Assembly: GCA_016191985.1 (NCBI GenBank)
Contig: JACPVB010000110.1
Span: forward strand, 1-11,362
Origin: Chloroflexota bacterium
GTDB taxonomy: Bacteria; Chloroflexota; Anaerolineae; Anaerolineales; Villigracilaceae
Direction of reading: 5' to 3'
Length of the DNA: 11,362 bases
Positions within the stretch are counted from its first letter, which is position 1; each line of letters starts with the position of its first letter. Made by a program: the position numbers and the translations under genes. Positions 6,186-11,362 of the stretch are shown here, in pieces. The notes beneath the pieces were generated by a model that saw only the letters and a program-made list of their open reading frames with translations, made no database searches and was not told where the DNA came from.

Positions 6186-6322
6186 CCAGAATTGACCATG
6201 GATAATTGGCGATAGACGACGGGATAAAAGTTAAAAGCTTAACGCAAATAATGCAAATGAGTGAACTGCGCAAATAAATTTCCATCGTCCCTGGTCTGCC
6301 GTCCACCATCCACCGTCTAATG
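6186..6322. repeat. Divergent intergenic spacer with degenerate short repeats
   Basis: This spacer between divergent genes has three GCAAATRA units (6244, 6253, 6270), two of them inside exact CGCAAATAA copies 26 bases apart. Three tandem heptamers of form CCRTCYA follow: CCGTCCA (6299-6305), CCATCCA (6306-6312) and CCGTCTA (6313-6319), with a related CCATCGT at 6282-6288. No gene is seen. It may be repeat debris or contain operator sites. Confidence 0.5.
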
Positions 6323-6328
6323 TATAAT
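6323..6328 (+). promoter_or_regulatory. Candidate -10 box TATAAT for the acyl-CoA mutase gene
   Basis: A consensus TATAAT lies 27 bases before ATG 6356. The -35 region holds repeat sequence with no TTGACA-like hexamer. Transcription starting near 6335 would include the AAAGGAG site at 6344-6350. Confidence 0.45.
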
Positions 6329-6355
6329 CCCAATATCTTTGCCAAAGGAGATGCC

Positions 6356-8035
6356 ATGTACGATAAAAATAAACTCAACGAGTTAAAAGATTCCCTTAAA
6401 AAATGGGAGGAAACCTCCCTCAAAAAGGCCCTATCCCAACTCCCCGAACGCGCCGACGAATTTATCACGACCTCCTCCGAACCGATCAACCGACTTTACA
6501 CTCCCCTTGATATTGCGGAAAACGATTACGCCTCCTCTCTCGGACTTCCGGGCGAATACCCCTACACAAGAGGAGTCCACCCGACGCTGCACCGCTCCAA
6601 GCTATGGACGATGCGCATGTTTGCCGGCTTCGGCACGGCGGAGGAAACAAACGCGCGCTTCAAATACTTGCTGGGGCAGGGTCAGACCGGCCTGAGCATT
6701 GCCTTCGACCTGGCCACGTTGATGGGCTATGATACCGACCAGCCCGAAGCGCTGGGGGAATTTGGCAAATGCGGCGTGGCAATCTCTTCGTTGAAAGATA
6801 TGGAAATTTTACTGGATGGAATCCCGCTCGATAAAGTTTCCTCCAGCATGACCATTAACTCGCCCGCCGCGATCATCTGGGCCATGTACATCGCCGCGGC
6901 GGAAAATAAAGGGGTGCGGCCCAATCAACTGCGCGGCACGACCCAAAACGATATTCTCAAGGAATTTATCGCGCAAAAGGAATTCATCTTCCCGCCCGAA
7001 CCTTCGATGAGACTGGTTGTGGATACGATGGAATTTGGCGCGCAGAAAGTTCCGCAGTGGAATACGATTTCGATCAGCGGCTATCATATCCGTGAGGCGG
7101 GCTCTACCGCCGCGCAGGAACTAGCCTTCACACTGGCGGACGGCATGGAATACGTCCGCTGGGGAATTGCACGCGGCATGGATGTGGACGAATTCGCTCC
7201 GCGTCTATCCTTTTTCTTCAACGCGCACAACGACTTCTTTGAGGAAATTGCAAAATACCGCGCGGCGCGGCGCATTTGGGCGCATGAGATGCGCGAGACT
7301 TTTAAGGCGAAGAATCCACGCTCGTGGCTGTTACGTTTCCATACGCAAACAGCGGGTGTTTCACTCACTGCCCAACAACCTGAAAATAACGTTGTCCGCG
7401 TGGCAATTCAAGCTCTCGCCGCAGTGTTGGGCGGCACGCAAAGCTTGCACACCAATTCATTGGATGAAGCGCTGGCCTTGCCGTCCGAACATTCCGTGAC
7501 GATTGCTTTGCGCACGCAACAGATCATCGCCGAGGAATCGGGCGTGGCGAATACCGTGGATCCGCTTGGGGGTAGTTTCTTCGTCGAAGCGCAAACAGAC
7601 CGAATGGAGAAAGAGGCGTATGCGTACTTCCGTCGCATCGAAGAGCTGGGCGGAGTCATCCCCGCGATTGAAAAGGGATTTATGCAAAGCGAGATCGCGG
7701 ACGCGGCCTATCGCTACCAGCGCGAGATCGATACAAACGTCCGCAAGATCGTGGGAGTGAATGCGTATGCGGAAAATAAACCGTTGAGCATCCCAATCCT
7801 AAAAATGGACCCAGACGGATACAACCGCCAGGCGGCGCGTTTGAACGAAGTCCGCAAGACGCGCGACAGCGGGCGGGTGGGACAGACTCTTGATAAATTA
7901 CGAATCGCTTGTGAAGGCACGGAGAATACGATGCCGTACATCATGGAGTGCGTCCATGCGTATGCCACGTTGGGTGAAATTATTGGGGTGATGACGAAGG
8001 TGTTTGGGAAGTACGAAGAACCGACGATGATTTAG
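6356..8035 (+). CDS. B12-dependent acyl-CoA mutase large subunit (isobutyryl-CoA mutase-like; MCM family)
   Basis: The 559-residue protein is the substrate-binding TIM-barrel subunit of a coenzyme B12-dependent acyl-CoA mutase. Visible: GEYPYTRGVHPT (66-77), WTMRMFAGFGTAEETNARF (84-102), GQTGLSIAFDLATLMGYDTD (109-128), SMTINSPAA (164-172), QNDILKEFIAQKEFIFPPEPSMR (197-219), ISGYHIREAGSTAAQELA (240-257, catalytic His244), RLSFFFNAH (283-291), RFHTQTAGVSLTAQQP (327-342) and GGTQSLHTNSLDEALALPSE (359-378). It stops after the barrel and linker and lacks the DxHxxG cobalamin-binding domain, so a separate small subunit must be encoded elsewhere. Where methylmalonyl-CoA mutase (P. shermanii) has Tyr89 and Arg207, this protein has Phe89 and Gln207, the pair known for isobutyryl-CoA mutase. 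That favours isobutyryl-CoA/n-butyryl-CoA interconversion over succinyl-CoA/methylmalonyl-CoA. The start is set by AAAGGAG (6344-6350), five bases before ATG. Confidence 0.93.
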   Translation: MYDKNKLNELKDSLKKWEETSLKKALSQLPERADEFITTSSEPINRLYTPLDIAENDYASSLGLPGEYPYTRGVHPTLHRSKLWTMRMFAGFGTAEETNARFKYLLGQGQTGLSIAFDLATLMGYDTDQPEALGEFGKCGVAISSLKDMEILLDGIPLDKVSSSMTINSPAAIIWAMYIAAAENKGVRPNQLRGTTQNDILKEFIAQKEFIFPPEPSMRLVVDTMEFGAQKVPQWNTISISGYHIREAGSTAAQELAFTLADGMEYVRWGIARGMDVDEFAPRLSFFFNAHNDFFEEIAKYRAARRIWAHEMRETFKAKNPRSWLLRFHTQTAGVSLTAQQPENNVVRVAIQALAAVLGGTQSLHTNSLDEALALPSEHSVTIALRTQQIIAEESGVANTVDPLGGSFFVEAQTDRMEKEAYAYFRRIEELGGVIPAIEKGFMQSEIADAAYRYQREIDTNVRKIVGVNAYAENKPLSIPILKMDPDGYNRQAARLNEVRKTRDSGRVGQTLDKLRIACEGTENTMPYIMECVHAYATLGEIIGVMTKVFGKYEEPTMI

Positions 8036-8121
8036 TGATTGGAGACTATTGGTTGGTGGTCATGCTGTTGCACAAGGTGACATGCCTTTTGTAAATTGAT
8101 AAGCATTGGAGAAAATAAGCG

Positions 8122-9255
8122 ATGAAAAAACTTCAGATTGTTTTCTTGTTTGTGCTTTTGGCGGGATGTTCGTCAAGTCAGATAGTTTCCCCAACCGTAA
8201 CTCCTGGCATCGCACAAACGCCAAGCCTGTTCCCAACCCAAACATTAACTCCGACATCCACATCCATACCTACTCCTATCCCAACGGCAATCGGGGGTGG
8301 AGCGGGAAAGATAGCCTTTACATCCGAGCGGGATGGGGTCTCTGAAATCTACGTGATGAATTCTGATGGCAGTAATTTGATCAGGTTGGCGAACAATATA
8401 TCTCCCAAATTCGACCCGGCCTGGTCTCCGGATGGTAAACAGATTGCGTTTGGCTCCTACAACAATGACTCCGGTGGACTCTACTTCATGGATGCGGATG
8501 GCTCCAACCCCACTAAATTAATTGATAATAAAGAGCTTAGTATTAATAGCTATACGATCTCAGCTGGCCATCCAGTTTGGTCTCCAGACGGTAAAAAAAT
8601 CGCGTTTGGAGGCGGCTACGGTAGCATTGACTGCTGTTTTGGTGCTAATAACATTTATGTGATGAACATCGATGGTAGCAATTTGATCAATGCCAGAGGT
8701 GTTTCATGGGAAGTTTTCATCACATGGTCTTCTGATAGTCAAAGAATTGCATTTGATTCCGAGAACTGCGATGGCAGCGAGGGAATCTGCGTGATGAATG
8801 CAGATGGCACCACGCACAACATTGCTGACGGCGGCAGACCAACCTGGTCACCAGATGGAAAGAAAATTGCTTTTCGCTCCGGTCCATATAACAATGTTGA
8901 GGTCTACGTTATAAATGTTGATGACACTGACCCCATCAACCTCACCCGTTACAGGAAAGGATGGGATGGCAACCCAGTATGGTCGCCAGATGGCAAGAAA
9001 ATAGCTTTTAGTTCCTATCGGGATGGCAACTATGAAATCTATGTGATGAACGCCGATGGCAGCGATCAAATCAACTTGACAAATAATCAGGCGGGTGACG
9101 ATGAACCGGTATGGTCGCCGGATGGTAGAAAAATTGCTTTTGTTTCGGACCGCGATGGGAACAATGAAATCTACCTAATTGATGCCGATGGTAGCAACCT
9201 GTTCAGATTAACAAATAATGATGCCAACGATTATTCCCCAACCTGGTCGCCATAA
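8122..9255 (+). CDS. Lipoprotein with seven-bladed PD40/TolB-like beta-propeller
   Basis: The 377-residue product has a lipoprotein signal with lipobox LLAGC (12-16, lipidated Cys16) and a Thr/Pro-rich linker (about 17-57). A propeller of regular 'WSPDGKKIAF...YVMNADGSN...LT' repeats follows: WSPDG at 101, 153, 242, 287 and 331, WSSDS at 202, and a terminal WSP at 375-377. The first strand set, KIAFTSERDG (63-72), would be closed by the last SPTWSP, the circular 'velcro' closure of a seven-bladed propeller. The blades resemble those of TolB and DUF5050/PD40 proteins, which bind partners or ligands outside the cytoplasmic membrane; no specific role can be read. The repeats are similar at DNA level too, mainly the last three, which suggests recent duplication. 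The start at ATG 8122 has GGAGA (8108-8112) nine bases upstream. The gene is 86 bases after the mutase and is probably separately expressed. Confidence 0.9.
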   Translation: MKKLQIVFLFVLLAGCSSSQIVSPTVTPGIAQTPSLFPTQTLTPTSTSIPTPIPTAIGGGAGKIAFTSERDGVSEIYVMNSDGSNLIRLANNISPKFDPAWSPDGKQIAFGSYNNDSGGLYFMDADGSNPTKLIDNKELSINSYTISAGHPVWSPDGKKIAFGGGYGSIDCCFGANNIYVMNIDGSNLINARGVSWEVFITWSSDSQRIAFDSENCDGSEGICVMNADGTTHNIADGGRPTWSPDGKKIAFRSGPYNNVEVYVINVDDTDPINLTRYRKGWDGNPVWSPDGKKIAFSSYRDGNYEIYVMNADGSDQINLTNNQAGDDEPVWSPDGRKIAFVSDRDGNNEIYLIDADGSNLFRLTNNDANDYSPTWSP

Positions 9256-9261
9256 TATCGA

Positions 9262-9279
9262 AGCCGACTGAAGTCGGCT
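9262..9279. repeat. Hairpin AGCCGACT/AGTCGGCT after lipoprotein gene
   Basis: AGCCGACT (9262-9269) and AGTCGGCT (9272-9279) are perfect inverted copies starting six bases after the lipoprotein stop. With a TGAA loop the stem has seven pairs. G-rich sequence rather than a T-run follows, so it may protect the mRNA end more than terminate transcription. Confidence 0.65.
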
Positions 9280-9308
9280 GGGGGCCTTCAGCATCTCTTG
9301 TATGAATA

Positions 9309-9331
9309 GCCCGACGGTTGTATCGTCGGGC
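9309..9331. repeat. Hairpin GCCCGACG/CGTCGGGC in convergent spacer
   Basis: GCCCGACG (9309-9316) and CGTCGGGC (9324-9331) form an eight-pair stem with a seven-base loop. Its core CCGAC/GTCGG is shared with the preceding hairpin, suggesting related intergenic repeats. No T-run follows. Confidence 0.65.
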
Positions 9332-9419
9332 GGGGTTGAAGGTGAGATAAAATCTCCTGAAACAGAATCAACTCAAAGTCAAGAAAGAAGCGGGCAGTCC
9401 CTTCGAATGCCCAACCTAT

Positions 9420-9457
9420 AAAGTAGAGACACGGCGGCGCCGTGTCTCTACTTTTTT
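9420..9457. terminator. Strong, probably bidirectional terminator palindrome (GTAGAGACACGG type)
   Basis: Bases 9420-9436 and 9438-9454 are perfectly complementary around base 9437. The folded stem runs AAAGTAGAGACACGG with a GGC-type loop, and T-run CTTTTTTG follows on the plus strand. A-run AAA at the left edge gives some U after the stem on the other strand. It lies between convergent genes. The stop codon of the minus-strand transporter (9448-9450) is inside the right arm, using TAG of its GTAGAG edge. It belongs with the palindromes at 3678 and 3725. Confidence 0.8.
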
Positions 9458-10869
9458 GCTTCTGCACGTCGTATTGTTAGCAGTTTTTGAATCCGCGTAT
9501 ATTTTTCGCGTGTCAGCGGGTAGGACCAAGCCAGGATGATCGTGCCAAGCAAAATTACCACACCGATAAATGAGACCATCAGGCGGATGGCAAGGAGGGC
9601 GGAATCGGGTTGGGTAAATTGAGTCACATTTTCAGGCGGAGATTGATAGCCCGACCAGCCTAAAATTTGCAAAGTGATGAAGATGACTCCCGCCCCCGTC
9701 AATTTGCGGATGAGGGTGCGAATGCCGTAATAAATTCCCTCCTGCCTGCGGCGCGTGCGAAGCTCGTCCCATTCGATCACGTCGGGCAAAATGGAGTCGG
9801 GCAAAATATATGCGGCGGAAACGCCGATCCCCGCCAACGCCGCGAGGGTAAGCAGGTAGGTGACTTCACCCGGTTGAAGGGTGAAGATCAACGCCTGCAC
9901 GATGATCCACGCCGACATGCCGGCGATATATGCCTGGATTTTGTTAAATCTTTTTGCAAACCATAACCAGAATGGAACGAACAAAACGCACACGAACATG
10001 AGAACACCAAAGAAAGCGGACTCGAGCGCGAGGTCCACACCAAGGATGGTTATCTTCGCGAGTAAATCTCCCTGCGCCACCCAGTACAACAAAAAGAACG
10101 GGAAGGTAATGGCGACCATGTCCACTGCCGACCAGTTGAACATGTAAATGCCCGCCGCATAACGGAATGGGACATTCTGCCAGGCGAGGCGCAATGTCTC
10201 ACGGAAGGGAATGGATTCCTGTTCCTGCTCCTCCGATGCAAAACGCTCGCGCACGAACAAGCCAATAAAGAAAAGTGGCAGCGAACCGATGGACCCAAAG
10301 ACCGCGCCTGCCGCTATGAACCCTTGTTGCTGTGAGCCGCCGCCAATAATGACCGCATCCACGATCATGGGCGCGGTGATGACCACCGTCATGGCAGACA
10401 GCAGTTGGAAAACGGTGCGAAAACTCGAAAGCGATGTGCGCTCATCATAATCCTGGGTCAATTCGGGGGTGAGGGAAAGATACGGCACCGCTACGAGTGT
10501 GAGCAAAGTGTCCGAGATCATAAAGGCCAGTGTCACATAAATGAGGAGGCCAATCTGGCTATCCCAATTGGGGGCAGACCAGAGCATAACAAAGCTCAAC
10601 CCAAATGGAAAAGCAAACCACAAGAGGAACGGACGCCGGCGGCCAAGCTTTGATTTCATGCGGTCACTCAACGTCCCGATGATCGGGTCGTTGATGGCGT
10701 CCCAAATAATCCCAGCCAGCGCGCCAATGGAAGCCAGCCGCGGTTCGATGCCAACCACATCCGTGAGATAGAGCGCATAAAAAATGGAGCGCATCATGCC
10801 GATGCTGGCAATTCCCCAGTCACCGGAGCCGTATAAAAGTTTTAACCAAATGGGGAGTTTTTTGTTCAT
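9448..10869 (-). CDS. GPH-family (MFS) sugar/glycoside cation symporter
   Basis: The 473-residue protein has about 12 membrane helices and the glycoside-pentoside-hexuronide:cation symporter signature. Near the N-terminus it reads LLYGSGDWGI (11-20), FYALYLTDVVGI (30-41) and WDAINDPIIGTLSDRMKSKLGRRRPFLLW (56-84), the cytoplasmic loop 2-3 motif of the family. A second motif, LPDVIEWDELRTRRRQEGIYYGI, lies around 361-383. Members import glycosides or uronides with H+ or Na+; the substrate here cannot be told. ATG 10869 (MNKKLPIWLK) is chosen, since an in-frame TTG at 10911 adds a polar tail unlike relatives. There is no ribosome binding site, but TAGAAT at 10882-10877 would place the transcript start about at the ATG, so the mRNA may be leaderless. 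Its stop falls inside the terminator palindrome. No glycosidase gene is in view. Confidence 0.9.
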   Translation of the reverse strand: MNKKLPIWLKLLYGSGDWGIASIGMMRSIFYALYLTDVVGIEPRLASIGALAGIIWDAINDPIIGTLSDRMKSKLGRRRPFLLWFAFPFGLSFVMLWSAPNWDSQIGLLIYVTLAFMISDTLLTLVAVPYLSLTPELTQDYDERTSLSSFRTVFQLLSAMTVVITAPMIVDAVIIGGGSQQQGFIAAGAVFGSIGSLPLFFIGLFVRERFASEEQEQESIPFRETLRLAWQNVPFRYAAGIYMFNWSAVDMVAITFPFFLLYWVAQGDLLAKITILGVDLALESAFFGVLMFVCVLFVPFWLWFAKRFNKIQAYIAGMSAWIIVQALIFTLQPGEVTYLLTLAALAGIGVSAAYILPDSILPDVIEWDELRTRRRQEGIYYGIRTLIRKLTGAGVIFITLQILGWSGYQSPPENVTQFTQPDSALLAIRLMVSFIGVVILLGTIILAWSYPLTREKYTRIQKLLTIRRAEAKK

Positions 10870-10876
10870 ACCGATA

Positions 10877-10882
10877 ATTCTA
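10877..10882 (-). promoter_or_regulatory. Candidate -10 box TAGAAT for the transporter
   Basis: On the minus strand TAGAAT (five of six consensus bases) lies seven bases before ATG 10869. No good -35 is visible upstream. Its position would give a leaderless transcript. Confidence 0.35.
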
Positions 10883-10909
10883 GGCAAAGAATTCGCGCAA
10901 GTGTAGCAC

Positions 10910-10950
10910 AAAAGAAAAAACCGGGCGGGTGCAGTCGCACCTGCCCGGTA
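10910..10950 (-). terminator. Rho-independent terminator of the sortase gene
   Basis: Bases 10920-10932 pair with 10937-10949 (13 pairs including one G-U) around an AGTC loop. On the minus strand the GC-rich stem is followed directly by TTTTTTCTTTTG. It begins 18 bases after the sortase stop and separates that gene from the transporter downstream. Its inner GGTGC/GCACC resembles the arms of the repeat at 2589-2677. Confidence 0.85.
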
Positions 10951-10967
10951 AATTCAATTCCACGATG

Positions 10968-11362
10968 TTACTTCTTTGAAGGGATGACGCTGATCAGCAC
11001 TGCGCGTACCATGCGGCGGGTGGTGTACAAGCCGGTCTTTGCGTTGTAATCTTCGCAGGTGACGAGCGTGATCCAGGAATCCTCTTCGTGCTTGAGTACC
11101 TTGGAAATGCTGCTGGGTAAAATCTTCTGGTTCTCCTGAACCCGGTAAATATAGGTCTGTCCATTGACGTGGATGTAGACCATCTGCCCGATCTGCATAC
11201 CCTTGATATCGGAGAATGGGCCAAGGTTATTGTTGGCGTCCAGCACGTGCGCGGTGAGTACCGTGTTCCCGGCCGTAGTCGGATAGGCGGAGCCTTCAAG
11301 ATAAGCCACATTGTTTTGCAGCCAGGTCAGGTCCCAGGTTTTGTTGGTGATGGGCGCGCCGA
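10968..11362 (-). CDS. Sortase family transpeptidase, partial (N-terminus beyond right edge)
   Basis: The frame is open to the right edge, leaving 130 residues of the C-terminal catalytic domain beginning GAPITNKTWDLTWLQ. The sortase triad is present: His38 in TVLTAHVLDANNN, Cys102 in ITLVTCEDYNAKTGLY, and Arg115 in TTRRMVRAVL, 13 residues after the Cys as in S. aureus SrtA (counting from the first complete codon in the window). Sortases cleave a C-terminal sorting signal and transfer the protein to the cell envelope or a pilin, acting outside the cytoplasmic membrane. In Chloroflexota, where many members have one membrane and an unusual envelope, sortase substrates are poorly known. A GTG at 11309 in this frame is not the start, since the conserved TWDLTWLQN lead precedes it. 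Class cannot be settled without the N-terminus. The gene ends at TAA, followed by a terminator. Confidence 0.9.
   Translation of the reverse strand, partial: GAPITNKTWDLTWLQNNVAYLEGSAYPTTAGNTVLTAHVLDANNNLGPFSDIKGMQIGQMVYIHVNGQTYIYRVQENQKILPSSISKVLKHEEDSWITLVTCEDYNAKTGLYTTRRMVRAVLISVIPSKK

Noticed and set aside
6320..6355. Upstream ATG start (6320) for the acyl-CoA mutase
   Set aside because: It would overlap the TATAAT box and translate through the AAAGGAG ribosome binding site of ATG 6356.
8041..8110. Promoter for the second lipoprotein (TTGCAC/TAAATT)
   Set aside because: Both hexamers match consensus poorly; not strong enough to list as a feature.

Overview
The window looks like chromosome of an environmental bacterium, most likely Chloroflexota (Anaerolineae-like). 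This is inferred from gene content: a DUF3090/SCO1664-type kinase-like pair, a sortase of the LTAH/TLVTC type, Thr/Pro-linker lipoproteins with TolB-like propellers, a stand-alone acyl-CoA mutase large subunit, and many perfect intergenic palindromes. No rRNA, tRNA, CRISPR array or phage gene was seen. No search could be run, so family names come from recognised motifs.

Layout. 1-816 (-): 5' two-thirds of an IS4/IS701-like DDE transposase, cut by the left edge. Its IS end lies just before the ribosome binding site of an A/T-rich lipoprotein gene with a six-motif beta-propeller (883-2205, +). A DUF1304 membrane protein (2233-2580, +) follows, then an 89-bp structured repeat element (2589-2677), an SGNH/GDSL hydrolase (2697-3326, +) and a small ribbon-helix-helix-like orphan (3352-3675, +). 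Two palindromes at 3678-3749 separate these from a convergent minus-strand run. In transcription order that run is DUF3090 zinc-ribbon protein (6155-5628), SCO1664-like PI3/4-kinase-fold protein (5562-4852) and homoserine dehydrogenase (4777-3746). Divergent from it, 6356-8035 (+) encodes a B12-dependent acyl-CoA mutase large subunit without its cobalamin-binding domain. Its substrate-pocket residues (F89, Q207) fit isobutyryl-CoA mutase better than methylmalonyl-CoA mutase. A second lipoprotein with a seven-bladed propeller (8122-9255, +) comes next. After a palindrome-rich convergent spacer come a GPH-type sugar symporter (10869-9448, -), a clear terminator (10910-10950) and the C-terminal part of a sortase (10968-11362, -) cut by the right edge.

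The genes do not form one pathway. The strongest functional unit is the DUF3090 plus kinase-like pair, which recurs in Actinobacteria with no settled function. The main points for follow-up are the probable mis-naming risk of the mutase, that gene pair, the 89-bp hairpin element, and intergenic palindromes whose GTAG edge supplies the stop codon of two flanking genes. No gene-free stretch exceeds 300 bases. The longest are 6156-6355 (a degenerate heptamer repeat and promoter-like sites) and 9256-9447 (three hairpins).
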